From assembly GCF_000469505.1 (NCBI RefSeq), contig NZ_KI272874.1, positions 1 through 64,000 on the forward strand: DNA of 64,000 nucleotides, written 5' to 3'. Below the pieces are notes generated by a model. It saw only the letters and a program-made list of their open reading frames with translations, did not search any database and was not told where the DNA came from. Source of the stretch: Leptotrichia sp. oral taxon 215 str. W9775. Lineage in GTDB: Bacteria; Fusobacteriota; Fusobacteriia; Fusobacteriales; Leptotrichiaceae. Positions 34,114 to 43,174 of the stretch are shown here, piece after piece (positions within the stretch are counted from its first letter, which is position 1; each line of letters opens with the position of its first letter). The translations under genes and the position numbers were made by a program.

Positions 34114-34853
34114 TTGAAAACCTCCCTGAAATATTCATCGATGCTTTTATTGTGAGCAGATTTAATGTGCTCTGCACTTTCATGCAGGAGAATGTCTCCC
34201 TTATTAATAAAAATAACTTCATCCAGAACCCTTTCAACATCTGCAATCAAGTGTGTTGAAATTATTATAGTTCCTCTTCTGTTGTAATTTTTAATTATAG
34301 TGTCAAGTATATATTCCCTTGCAACCGGATCGACTCCTGCAATAGGCTCATCCAGAAGATAAAGATCGGCATCCCTGCTCATTACTAGAATAAGCTGAAC
34401 CTTTTCCTTATTTCCTTTTGAAAGGTATTTGAATCTTCTTCTAGGGTCGATTTTAAGATCTGAAAGCATTGAGAGAGCTTTCTCTTCATTGAAATCTGCA
34501 TAGAAATCCTTAAAAAGTCTCAATATTGAATTGATGTTCTGTGAATCATCAAGATAATTTTTGTCAGGCAGATACGAAACAACTTTTTTTGTTTCCACTC
34601 CAGGTTTATTCCCATTTATAAGAACAAGTCCTGAAGAAGGCGTAAGAAGATTGTTTGCAAGTTTTATAAGAGTTGTTTTTCCACTTCCGTTTGGTCCAAG
34701 AAGCCCTATGATTTTTCCTCTTTCAAGAGAAAGATTGATGCTGTTGAGGGCAGTTTCATATCCATAACTTTTTGACAAATTTCTACATTCAAAAACATAT
34801 CCAGTTTTGTTTGATGCAACATTCCCCATATTTTCATTTAAAATTTCTTCCAT
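34110..34853 (-). CDS. ABC transporter ATP-binding protein
   Basis: 247 residues: Walker A GLLGPNGSGKTTLI, signature YLSKGNKEKVQLI (the LSKG variant common in YtrB/BcrA-like subunits), Walker B DLYLLDEPIAGVDP, and H-loop STHLIADVERV. Coupled to the permease gene by a four-base overlap. AAAGGAGGAAAC precedes ATG, and a TATAAT box lies near 34888 on the minus strand. No GntR-type regulator is adjacent, unlike the ytr operon. Confidence 0.92.
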   Translation of the reverse strand: MEEILNENMGNVASNKTGYVFECRNLSKSYGYETALNSINLSLERGKIIGLLGPNGSGKTTLIKLANNLLTPSSGLVLINGNKPGVETKKVVSYLPDKNYLDDSQNINSILRLFKDFYADFNEEKALSMLSDLKIDPRRRFKYLSKGNKEKVQLILVMSRDADLYLLDEPIAGVDPVAREYILDTIIKNYNRRGTIIISTHLIADVERVLDEVIFINKGDILLHESAEHIKSAHNKSIDEYFREVFK

Positions 34854-35065
34854 GTTTCCTCCTTTAAATACAGTTTTAACATTTCAAATTATACTATATA
34901 ACAGTGAAAAAATAAAGAAAAAAACAGTTAAGGGTTATTTTATGGGATATTTTAAGATAAAAGAAATTATGGGAAAGAAATTTTTCATTTTAATGAAAAT
35001 GTTAATTGTGGTATAATATTTTAAAATGAAAATAAAAAAATTAAATAATAAGTAGAGGAAATAAA

Positions 35066-36085
35066 ATGAGAATATTAATAATTCATACGGCATTTATAGG
35101 GGATATTGTCCTGTCAACGCCGTTAATACAGAAAATAAAGGACATTTATCCTGAGTCTGAGATAGATTATCTTACATTGCCGGGAAATAAAAGTATTATA
35201 AGTAACAATCCAAATTTAAGGGATATAATACTTTATGATAAAAAAGGAGCAGATAAGGGAATAAAGGGATTTTTCAGAATTCTGAAAATTGTAAAAAATA
35301 ATAAATATGATCTGGCAGTTATTCCACACAGATTTATAAGATCAATAATGCTTGCAAAAATGGGAGGAATAAAGAAAATATCAGGATTTGATGTGGCAAC
35401 AGGTTCATTCCTTCTGACTGATGTGAGACACTATGACATGAAAAAGCATGAAGTGGAAAGGCTGCTTGACCTTGTTGATTATAATGGGGAAAGAGTACCT
35501 TTAGGAATATATCCTTCAGAAGAAGACTATAAGAAAATAAATGAAATATTAAATGGAAGGAAATACCAGAATCTGATAACAGTTGCCCCTGGAAGCCAGA
35601 GACCTGAAAAAATATGGCCAATGGAAAAATATGATGAACTGATAAAGAGACTTACTGAAAATAAGGAAAATCTGATTGCAATAACAGGTGGAAAAGCTGA
35701 AAAAAGCTTGAAGTTAGATTCTATAAACGCTAAAAATGTAATAGATTTGAGGGGAGAGATTTCACTGCTTGAATTTGCGGCATTACTTTCAAAATCAGAT
35801 ATAGTAATAAGCAATGACAGTGCCCCTATTCATATAGGAAGTGCATTTGAAAAGCCATTTGTTATAGGGATTTTTGGACCGGGAAAAAGAGGATTAGGAT
35901 TTTTCCCATGGACAGAAAAAAGTAATGTAATAGAAGACAATGAATTTTACGAAAATAGCATTACTGCCATTCCTGAGAAGCAGCATGCATACTCAAAGGA
36001 ATATTATAAAGGAATACCGGGAATAACAGTTGACAGGGTGTATGGAGAAGTAGTAAAGAGATTGGAAGAGAAAAATGGAAAATAA
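35066..36085 (+). CDS. GT9 glycosyltransferase (heptosyltransferase WaaF-like)
   Basis: 339 residues with the GT-B fold of ADP-heptose:LPS heptosyltransferases: N-terminal IHTAFIGDIVLSTPLI, then VAPGSQRPEKIWPMEKYDEL and C-terminal ISNDSAPIHIGSAFEKPFV. It should add a heptose or similar sugar to LPS inner core at the cytoplasmic face. First of three overlapping or adjacent LPS genes; it overlaps the next by 11 bases. A TATAAT lies at about 35013. Confidence 0.88.
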   Translation: MRILIIHTAFIGDIVLSTPLIQKIKDIYPESEIDYLTLPGNKSIISNNPNLRDIILYDKKGADKGIKGFFRILKIVKNNKYDLAVIPHRFIRSIMLAKMGGIKKISGFDVATGSFLLTDVRHYDMKKHEVERLLDLVDYNGERVPLGIYPSEEDYKKINEILNGRKYQNLITVAPGSQRPEKIWPMEKYDELIKRLTENKENLIAITGGKAEKSLKLDSINAKNVIDLRGEISLLEFAALLSKSDIVISNDSAPIHIGSAFEKPFVIGIFGPGKRGLGFFPWTEKSNVIEDNEFYENSITAIPEKQHAYSKEYYKGIPGITVDRVYGEVVKRLEEKNGK

Positions 36086-37097
36086 TAGAATAAAGTTTTC
36101 AAATTCAAAATTTTACGAAATAAACAGAATGCTGAATAAAAAGCCATGGAAGTATATATACAAGGAACTGATGCCAAAATCTCTTTATAAGCGTATACAG
36201 ACAAAGATGGATTTTTTACAGCAGGAGGCAGTGGCTGAAAGCTGGGACAGGATAATAGAAGCATATTTTGAGGGAAAAACTGAGAAAATTGAAGTTTTTC
36301 CAAAGAAAAATCTTGCTGGAAGGAAAATAATATGGCAGTACTGGGGAACAGGATGGGAATACGGAAAACTGCCTGATATTGTGAAACTGTGTTATAAGTC
36401 GGCTGATAAATATAAAGGAAATTATGAAATTATAAGACTTGATAATGAAAATATGAAGGAATATATTGAATTTCCTGAATTTGTTATGGAAAAGATTGAA
36501 AATGGAAACATGGGATATACTCATTTCAGTGATTTACTAAGGCTGGCTTTACTTGATTCTTATGGTGGTGTATGGCTGGATGCTTCAATTTTAATGACAG
36601 GTTCATTATCTGAGTATTCTGCTTCTGCTGGAATTGAAAATAAAGGATATTTCATGTTTCAGCGTTCAGACAGTACTGAAAATAAAGAATTCTGGGAAAA
36701 GCTGAACAGTGATTATTTTTCCTGGGATAAAAGAAATAAAGTTAGAGTTTTGAACAGCGTTATTTTTTCTGAAAAAAACAATAAGATGATACATTCCCTG
36801 CTGGAGTTAATGCTCACATTCTGGAAAAATGAAAGCGAAATACCTCATTATTTTTTCTTTCAGATACTTTACCATGAACTGGCAGGAAAGTATATGCCTG
36901 AAGAAAAATGTAAAATTATAGACGATACATTGCCTCATATCCTTTTTAGCAGATGGAATAAAAGATTTTCTGAAATGGAACTTAGCAGAATTACAGATAA
37001 GACAAGTATTCATAAACTGACTCAGAAGGGAATATCAAAGGGAAATTGTATTCCAGATTCGTTTTATGATTATTTTAATAAAAAATTTGATGTATAA
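36075..37097 (+). CDS. capsule/LPS glycosyltransferase, Caps_synth (GT32-like)
   Basis: 340 residues. Core: KIIWQYWGTGWEYGKLPDIV, then YTHFSDLLRLALLDSYGG and VWLDASI, the D-x-D-type region of GT32-like capsular polysaccharide transferases. There is no membrane segment. It starts inside the preceding GT9 gene and is followed by the HtrL-like gene, consistent with one operon building an LPS outer core. Donor and acceptor unknown. Confidence 0.82.
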   Translation: MENNRIKFSNSKFYEINRMLNKKPWKYIYKELMPKSLYKRIQTKMDFLQQEAVAESWDRIIEAYFEGKTEKIEVFPKKNLAGRKIIWQYWGTGWEYGKLPDIVKLCYKSADKYKGNYEIIRLDNENMKEYIEFPEFVMEKIENGNMGYTHFSDLLRLALLDSYGGVWLDASILMTGSLSEYSASAGIENKGYFMFQRSDSTENKEFWEKLNSDYFSWDKRNKVRVLNSVIFSEKNNKMIHSLLELMLTFWKNESEIPHYFFFQILYHELAGKYMPEEKCKIIDDTLPHILFSRWNKRFSEMELSRITDKTSIHKLTQKGISKGNCIPDSFYDYFNKKFDV

Positions 37098-37112
37098 AAA
37101 CAGGAGATGAAA

Positions 37113-37967
37113 ATGGTAAGTGAAAAAACAAAGCCAATAAGCATAGTTACTGCATTTTTTGATATAGGAAGAGGAGAAATAGGTGAAGGGTATCCTGACT
37201 ATCTGAGAAGAACAAATGATACGTATTTTGAACACTTTTCAAGGCTTGCAGCACTGGAAAATGAAATGGTTGTTTTCACTTCTGAAGAACATAGGGACAG
37301 GATTGATGCACTTAGGGAAGGAAAGCCTACAAAAATAATTGTAATAGAGCTTAAGAAGAAATTTAGAAGACAGATAAAAGCAATAGAAAAAGTCCAGAAA
37401 AGTGAAGAGTTTAGAAGCAGAGTAAATAAAGACATGCTTATAAATATAGAGTACTGGTCTCCGGAATATGTGCTTATAAATAATCTGAAAACCTATTTTG
37501 TCAATTATGCAATAAGAAAAAAACTTGTATCTGGAGAACTTGTAGCATGGGTTGATTTTGGATATATAAGGGATATGGAGACGCTTAATGGTATCAAATG
37601 CTGGAAATACGACTTTGACAAGGAAAAGATACACTTATTTACAATAAGGAAAAAACATCCTCTTAACAGTATGGAAGATGTATACAGTGCGATTTTTAAT
37701 AATGCCGTATATATTATTGGAGGTTCACTTGTAGGAAGTCCTAAAAAATGGAAGGAATTTTACAAGCTGTTAAGAAATAATCAGAATGAGCTTTTAAAGG
37801 AAAATGTTATTGATGATGATCAGGGACTTTATATGATGAGTATATTCAAAAGACCTGAACTGTTTAAGCTGAACTATCTTGGAAAGGACAGATGGTTCCA
37901 TCTTTTCAGAAAATATGATAAAACCATAAAGATGAGCCTGTTTGAAAGAATAAAGGATTTCTTTTGA
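37113..37967 (+). CDS. HtrL/YibB-family glycosyltransferase-like protein
   Basis: About 284 residues. Features: N-terminal ISIVTAFFDIGRGE, a YFEHFSRLAALENEMVVF block, AWVDFGYIRD (D-x-G metal site) and C-terminal DDDQGLYMMSIFKRPELF. This matches the HtrL/YibB family found in LPS and capsule loci. Of two ATGs six bases apart, CAGGAG is spaced for the second (37113). Last gene of the left LPS block, followed by a strong terminator. Confidence 0.8.
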   Translation: MVSEKTKPISIVTAFFDIGRGEIGEGYPDYLRRTNDTYFEHFSRLAALENEMVVFTSEEHRDRIDALREGKPTKIIVIELKKKFRRQIKAIEKVQKSEEFRSRVNKDMLINIEYWSPEYVLINNLKTYFVNYAIRKKLVSGELVAWVDFGYIRDMETLNGIKCWKYDFDKEKIHLFTIRKKHPLNSMEDVYSAIFNNAVYIIGGSLVGSPKKWKEFYKLLRNNQNELLKENVIDDDQGLYMMSIFKRPELFKLNYLGKDRWFHLFRKYDKTIKMSLFERIKDFF

Positions 37968-38005
37968 TTAATCCAAAGAATTTTTAAATTAACAGATTAT
38001 AGAAT

Positions 38006-38050
38006 AAAATGCCCCACATCTTATTATAAAGAGTTTTGAGGCATTTTTTT
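38006..38050. terminator. bidirectional terminator at left edge of the island
   Basis: AAAATGCC (38006-38013) pairs with GGCATTTT (38040-38047), then a T run. Its 3' edge touches the stop of the leftward membrane-protein gene. Confidence 0.8.
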
Positions 38051-38813
38051 AATAAAAAGCTTTTTTCAAAAGAAATTTCTTAACTTGTTCGGCAGTTTCC
38101 TTTTTAGCAAAAAATATTCTCACAGGGTTAAAAGATTTATTTAAAGTGAAATTTAAATAATAAAAACCTCCATTACCACCACGACCATGAACTTTTTCAA
38201 TTTTCACATCTTTAATCCATGAGTAGGGGAGTATATATGCAGTATAGATGGAAAATAAATATTTATCTCCAAGTTTTATATCACTTTGTAATATTACTTC
38301 ACTTTTAATTATTTTATCTGAGTTAAAGAAATCTGTTTTTGCACTATTTAAAATATTGTATTTATTTAAATAATTCAGCATGTCAGAAACTCTTTTCTTT
38401 TCTTTTTTTATCATAAATAATGTAAGCAGTAATAAGAAAAACATAATAACCCATAAAATAATTGGTAGTGTTAAATGATCTAGTACGAATGAGGCAGGAC
38501 TTATGAGAAGATATGAATATTTCTTTGAAAGTTCCAGTCTTTCAAGATACATTGCATATCCACCAAATAGGATAAATAAGGTATCTGCCAGTAAAAATAA
38601 AACTTCTGCCAAATAAAAAGATTTTATTGATTTTTCCATTTTTAAAATATTGTAAAAAAAATCTCTGGGAGCTAAGTTCTTTACATTTTCATCAAATTCT
38701 AAAAATAAAATTTTTCTAACTATTCTTTTTCTAAAGAAAAAAGCAAGAAACATAGATAAAATAAAGAGTGAGGGAATAAAGAGAATATCCCCGATTATTC
38801 CAGACATTACCAT
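38049..38813 (-). CDS. membrane protein, paralogue family M (copy 1)
   Basis: 254 residues: one N-terminal membrane segment, a conserved ILFLEFDENVKNLAPRDFFY block, two more membrane segments, a cytoplasmic helix (VSDMLNYLNKYNIL) and a C-terminal beta-rich PH-like domain of about 90 residues. Clear homologues are the proteins at 38807-39583 and 44434-45168. No named family is recognised. It starts seven bases inside the upstream gene. The position among immunity-like genes suggests, but does not prove, a protective role. Confidence 0.65.
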   Translation of the reverse strand: MVMSGIIGDILFIPSLFILSMFLAFFFRKRIVRKILFLEFDENVKNLAPRDFFYNILKMEKSIKSFYLAEVLFLLADTLFILFGGYAMYLERLELSKKYSYLLISPASFVLDHLTLPIILWVIMFFLLLLTLFMIKKEKKRVSDMLNYLNKYNILNSAKTDFFNSDKIIKSEVILQSDIKLGDKYLFSIYTAYILPYSWIKDVKIEKVHGRGGNGGFYYLNFTLNKSFNPVRIFFAKKETAEQVKKFLLKKAFY

Positions 38814-39583
38814 TTAAAATCATCCCTTCCGTATAATTCATGTTTATTTTTTAAGATAAGCTCCCTAACTTTTTCAGCTACACTTTTTTTTATAAAAAAT
38901 ATCTGGATAAAATTAGAAAAGTTATTAATAGTAAAAGTCAAAGAATAATAGTTTCCTCCACGATTAAAAACTTCATCAACTTTTATATTACTAATCCATG
39001 AATAGGGGATTATATATGCCGGATAAATACAGAATAAATATTCGTTCCCAAGTTTTAAATCGCTTTGTGCTATTATTCCTGTGTCAACTATTCTGTCAGA
39101 TTTAAAAAAATCTTCTCTTGCATAAGTTAAAAGGTTATGATTATCTAAATTATCCAACATTTCAGTAATTCTTTTATTTTCCTTCTTTTGCATAAAATAA
39201 GCAAATACCAACAGAAAAACTAGAACAAACCACATGAAAATAGGAATACTGAATTTCAGAAATACGGAAGAAACAGGACTTATAGGAAAATCAGGAAATT
39301 CTTTTAAAAATTTCATTTCTTCAAGATATTGAAGATATCCACCAACTAAAATATATGCAGTATCCACAATTAGTAAAATAATTTCTGTCCAGTAAATTAT
39401 TTTTGCTCCCCTCTCCATTTTTAAAATATTATAGAAAAAATCCCTGGGATTTAAATCTTCAAGTTTATCATTACTTTCTAAAAATACAATTTTTTCCATC
39501 CCTCTTTTTTTTGTGATTATGGCAATAAAGATTAGTACAATAAAGGCAACAGGGATGAACAGCATCTGGGCAAAATCTCCCAT
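38807..39583 (-). CDS. membrane protein, paralogue family M (copy 2)
   Basis: About 258 residues, homologous end to end with the neighbouring copy: LNPRDFFYNILKMERG, two following membrane segments, and a C-terminal PH-like region with YIIPYSWISNIKVDEVFNRG. A longer frame begins at 39640, but AAAGGAAG is spaced for the ATG at 39583, and that start aligns with the paralogues. Function unknown. Confidence 0.65.
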   Translation of the reverse strand: MGDFAQMLFIPVAFIVLIFIAIITKKRGMEKIVFLESNDKLEDLNPRDFFYNILKMERGAKIIYWTEIILLIVDTAYILVGGYLQYLEEMKFLKEFPDFPISPVSSVFLKFSIPIFMWFVLVFLLVFAYFMQKKENKRITEMLDNLDNHNLLTYAREDFFKSDRIVDTGIIAQSDLKLGNEYLFCIYPAYIIPYSWISNIKVDEVFNRGGNYYSLTFTINNFSNFIQIFFIKKSVAEKVRELILKNKHELYGRDDFKW

Positions 39584-39652
39584 TAAAAACACTTCCTTTC
39601 CAGTAAAAAATATCTGTTGCTGCAATAATTTCATATTCATAGATTTTTTTCT

Positions 39653-40027
39653 TTAATTATCTTGAATAGTATAAGGTATGTAATATTTCTTAAAAAATGG
39701 TGTTAATTTATCTATTTCATCTAAAATCATCTGCTCAGTAACAGAGAGTGAAATTTTACTTGTCTGAAAAAAACGTTTAACCACTTTTCCATTTTTCTTA
39801 TGAACTTTTATTTGCCCCCTGTAAGAGATACGGATACGGGTATAGTAAAATTCCACATAATCAATATCAGAAAGTGGAATTTTTACTGCAGGTAAGGAAT
39901 TAAGATATAAGTTTTCCTCTTCTACATAAAAACATTCCATTGTTTTTTTTCTGCTTATTAAATATATGAGAGTTACACCGCATATAACAAGTATTAACAT
40001 ATTAAGAAACATCATCATTATCATCAT
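39653..40027 (-). CDS. small membrane protein with PH-like domain
   Basis: 124 residues: one N-terminal membrane helix (FLNMLILVICGVTLIYLI), then a beta-rich domain (IPLSDIDYVEFYYTRIRIS) and a C-terminal helix, resembling bacterial PH-like modules. AAGGAGGAG precedes ATG. Unnamed; part of the leftward island run. Confidence 0.55.
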   Translation of the reverse strand: MMIMMMFLNMLILVICGVTLIYLISRKKTMECFYVEEENLYLNSLPAVKIPLSDIDYVEFYYTRIRISYRGQIKVHKKNGKVVKRFFQTSKISLSVTEQMILDEIDKLTPFFKKYYIPYTIQDN

Positions 40028-40079
40028 TTTTTCTCCTCCTTTTAATTTTTAAGTATTTAATTCAATTTTTCATTCTATA

Positions 40080-40496
40080 TTAAAAATATTTATTATTACA
40101 GTAATCTTCGTAATCATCAAAAGCCATTTCCATTGCATTATTTAGTAAATATATGAAACATTGCTCAATAATATCTATCCAAGCTAATAGATATTTAGTC
40201 TGCTCATGACTTAATATGTTATTTCTGGATAGCATTCCTCCTTCTGATACCCAGATTCTTGTATAATGGATAATATTCATAATATCAGAAACTATATTTT
40301 TATCTATATTTTCTTTTTGAATTTCAGGTGCCAGTATTTTTAGACATTCCATTACTTCAATGAAATTTTTTTCATTTAATTCACCTTGAAAAGGACGTAA
40401 AATTCCTAAAAATCCCTTTTCCCATTTAGGATTTCCAATATTTTCATTTCTACAGGAATGAAACGATAATAACTCTTTTGCTAATTCTATATTCAT
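40080..40496 (-). CDS. conserved hypothetical helical protein
   Basis: 138 residues, soluble and helical. Block KGFLGILRPFQGELNEKNF, then SEGGMLSRNNILSHEQTK and a C-terminal EQCFIYLLNNAMEMAFDD. The pattern looks like a family scattered in diverse bacteria, but I cannot name it. Context suggests an immunity-type protein (inference). AAAAGGAT is the ribosome site. Confidence 0.5.
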   Translation of the reverse strand: MNIELAKELLSFHSCRNENIGNPKWEKGFLGILRPFQGELNEKNFIEVMECLKILAPEIQKENIDKNIVSDIMNIIHYTRIWVSEGGMLSRNNILSHEQTKYLLAWIDIIEQCFIYLLNNAMEMAFDDYEDYCNNKYF

Positions 40497-40575
40497 AATA
40501 TAATCCTTTTAAAACCTTCCTTATTCTTTTTTTTCATAAAAAGCTTCATAAGTAGCCATTTCTAATTTCTCTGAA

Positions 40576-41679
40576 TTAAAGCATTTTAAAATTATCATCC
40601 ACCATTATTTTATGTCTTTCAAAATATTTTTTTAATAGGATATAGTCACTTATTTTTACTTCCATTTTAGTAAATACATTTTTTTCCATATCAAAAATTT
40701 CTATGATAGGAATATTAGTCCTTCCCCCCCTCTTAACTTTTTTATCATAAAATTTGATAAAATTTATTTTTTCAATTTTTATAGATTTTATTTCATTCTT
40801 ATTGTATAACAGAGTAATTTCCCTGCTGTCTATATTTAAAGAATATTTTTTATTCTTTAACATTTTTAAAAGTTCATAAATACCGGCAGCTGTGATTGCA
40901 ATCAACCCAAAGAAATAAAAAATTTCCTTGTAGTTTTTATAGTCTACTCCCTTATAGTTTTTAATAAAAAGAATAGGGATTATAATAATAAATATAAGAA
41001 TTCCCAGGACTTGTAAAAACAAATCAAAATTACTGATGAAAGCTTTGACTTCAAATTGATTTGAAACTTCTAAATTTTCAAGTTTTTTCAATTTATTCTC
41101 TATATAGTGGATACTTAAGCTACCTAAAGGTAAAGTTATCATCAAAACTAGAATACCTAAGATAGAAAAGCTAAAAATTATTATTTTTATATCTGAGCTT
41201 CTATCCAAAAAAATCAGCTGAACTAAAGAAATAAGCAGAAGTATCAGGAAAACACCTTTCATTATTTTTAGTGCTTTCTTTTGTCTAGCTAAATTAGGAA
41301 CAAAAGTATTCAATTTTTCATCATAAACACTGTTCCATTTACGGCTATTTTCCTTCTTAGTTTCAATATTTTTATTTAAAATTAACCTATCTGTGTAATT
41401 TTTTGCTTCCAATAAAGACATATCCTTATTTTTATGAAGAAAAGTAACTGCTTCCAGTTCTTTATTTTCATTAATCAGAGAAGATAAGTATTGTTCATCT
41501 TCTTCAGAAATAGACATGTTTTTATCATAATATTCATTATCGTTTTTTTTATCAATATAATCTTTAGCCTCTTTTAAAGTCATTCCTGTTTTATCTTTAA
41601 TAAAGGCAATAGCCTCCACTTTTTTTCCTTGCTTGAGTAAGGAAATAATATATTTCTCATCTTTTTCTGATAACTCCAC
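40576..41679 (-). CDS. membrane protein with two bL12-CTD-like repeats (paralogue family R, copy 1)
   Basis: 367 residues, GTG start with AAGGTG site. Two N-terminal helical repeats (LLKQGKKVEAIAFIKDKTGM... and LINENKELEAVTFLHKN..., residues about 12-45 and 65-97) look like the ribosomal L7/L12 C-terminal fold used as an interaction module. They are followed by RKWNSVYDEKLNTFVPNLARQ, four to five membrane segments and a C-terminal PH-like domain. The part from RKW onward is homologous to the next gene, which lacks the repeats. Function unknown. Confidence 0.6.
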   Translation of the reverse strand: MELSEKDEKYIISLLKQGKKVEAIAFIKDKTGMTLKEAKDYIDKKNDNEYYDKNMSISEEDEQYLSSLINENKELEAVTFLHKNKDMSLLEAKNYTDRLILNKNIETKKENSRKWNSVYDEKLNTFVPNLARQKKALKIMKGVFLILLLISLVQLIFLDRSSDIKIIIFSFSILGILVLMITLPLGSLSIHYIENKLKKLENLEVSNQFEVKAFISNFDLFLQVLGILIFIIIIPILFIKNYKGVDYKNYKEIFYFFGLIAITAAGIYELLKMLKNKKYSLNIDSREITLLYNKNEIKSIKIEKINFIKFYDKKVKRGGRTNIPIIEIFDMEKNVFTKMEVKISDYILLKKYFERHKIMVDDNFKML

Positions 41680-41698
41680 AGTTCTTCACCTTTTCCTG

Positions 41699-42481
41699 TT
41701 AAAAATCTTCATACTGGTCGTTTATTGCCACGTTATTTTCTGCAAAATATTTCTTTAGTAAATAGTAATCATTTAAATTTATAGTCATTTCAGCAAGTTT
41801 TTTTTCTTCAATATCAAAAATCTGTAAAGTAGGATATTTTTCCCTTCTTGCTTTCCTTCCGTGTCTGATTGAATAAAATCTGACATAGTCTATATTATTT
41901 GTTTTTATATATTCCATTTCATTATTTTCAAAGTATATTTTTATAATTTGTCTGTCTATAAGCAGAGAATATTTTCTATTTTTAAGCTCCTTCAGAAATT
42001 TAATATAGCTGAATATCATTATTCCAATAAGAAAAAGGAGATAGATGATAAATTCAAATGAAAAATCTTCTAATAATTTATTTATCTGTAAAGATAATGC
42101 AAAAATCATCATGATAAAGGCAATTATACAGAAAAAAAGATATCTATTTTTTCTTAAAGGCCGAATTTCGAATTTTTCAGATGAATCTATTTTTTTGACT
42201 TCTCCAATTAATTTTAATCTTTTTTCGATAAGGCGTATATTTATTTTTATGACGGCATATAAAGATAAAAAAAAGAATATTGCTACTATGCTGTAAATTA
42301 GGAACGATATCTGTTCATAAGAAGTTTTATCTAGGAAAAATCCCTGTACTGAAGCGGCAATAAAAGAGATTGCTGATAAAACTAGCAGCACTTTTGCAAT
42401 TTTTCTTTGTCTTGGTAAGTCAGGAATATACATATTTAATTTTTCATCAAAAACATATCCCCATTTACGATTTTTTTCCAT
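41699..42481 (-). CDS. membrane protein, paralogue family R (copy 2)
   Basis: 260 residues: RKWGYVFDEKLNMYIPDLPRQ, four membrane segments, then a PH-like C-terminal domain (NNIDYVRFYSIRHGRK...LQIFDIEEKKLAEM). Homologous to the core of the neighbouring 367-residue protein without its N-terminal repeats. GGAGGAT precedes ATG; 19 bases separate the two genes. Function unknown. Confidence 0.6.
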   Translation of the reverse strand: MEKNRKWGYVFDEKLNMYIPDLPRQRKIAKVLLVLSAISFIAASVQGFFLDKTSYEQISFLIYSIVAIFFFLSLYAVIKINIRLIEKRLKLIGEVKKIDSSEKFEIRPLRKNRYLFFCIIAFIMMIFALSLQINKLLEDFSFEFIIYLLFLIGIMIFSYIKFLKELKNRKYSLLIDRQIIKIYFENNEMEYIKTNNIDYVRFYSIRHGRKARREKYPTLQIFDIEEKKLAEMTINLNDYYLLKKYFAENNVAINDQYEDF

Positions 42482-42499
42482 TATAATATCCTCCGGATT

Positions 42500-43174
42500 T
42501 TATTTTTTTCTAATAGGAGCATTTACTCCTGCATCTTCAATTAATTTTATACTTGTTATATAATTTGTCCCAAAAATTCCTTTTCCAAAAGTGCAGGAAA
42601 ATTTAGAGTCAATCTTATTTATAAAAATTCTCTGTCTAAACATTCCAGTAGAATATAAATCTGGAGAATCTTTAAATTTAAAAATATAGACATGTGTAAG
42701 ACTTCTTCTACTTCTATGAATGGTAAAATAATCTTCTAAAACTACTTCCTGAGTTTTTCTATTGTGTATAAAAATTCTATCCGCTATTTTAAAAAGTATA
42801 GCCCAAGATATAAGAAGACTTGGGATAAAAATATATAAAGGTGAACCTACTATTTCTATTATGTCTGTTTTAACAATGATATACCAAACAGGAATAGCAA
42901 AGATAGCTGTTGCTATGGAAACTGAAAGAAAATTACAGCTTGTATTGTAGTTAACAAATGAACTACCTCCAGCATGCATTTTTTTACTATGATAACACAG
43001 GCTTGAAATTAAAATTAATAGTCCAAAAGCACAAATTGCTATTCCTTGTAAAGGAGAGCTGCTATTAAAATATAATGTTCCTCCTAATATAAAGGAAAGT
43101 ATTGAAAAAAATATTGATGTATCTATTAAAAGTGATAATGCAGAATAAAAAACTAAATATCCTAAGAAAAACAT
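42500..43174 (-). CDS. hypothetical multi-spanning membrane protein
   Basis: 224 residues: hydrophobic segments near 5-45, 50-65, 90-105 and 112-128. The C-terminal soluble part (EDYFTIHRSRRSLTHVYIF) is beta-rich. It begins at the very base where the upstream gene stops (TAATG overlap), so translation is coupled. No family recognised. Confidence 0.55.
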   Translation of the reverse strand: MFFLGYLVFYSALSLLIDTSIFFSILSFILGGTLYFNSSSPLQGIAICAFGLLILISSLCYHSKKMHAGGSSFVNYNTSCNFLSVSIATAIFAIPVWYIIVKTDIIEIVGSPLYIFIPSLLISWAILFKIADRIFIHNRKTQEVVLEDYFTIHRSRRSLTHVYIFKFKDSPDLYSTGMFRQRIFINKIDSKFSCTFGKGIFGTNYITSIKLIEDAGVNAPIRKK

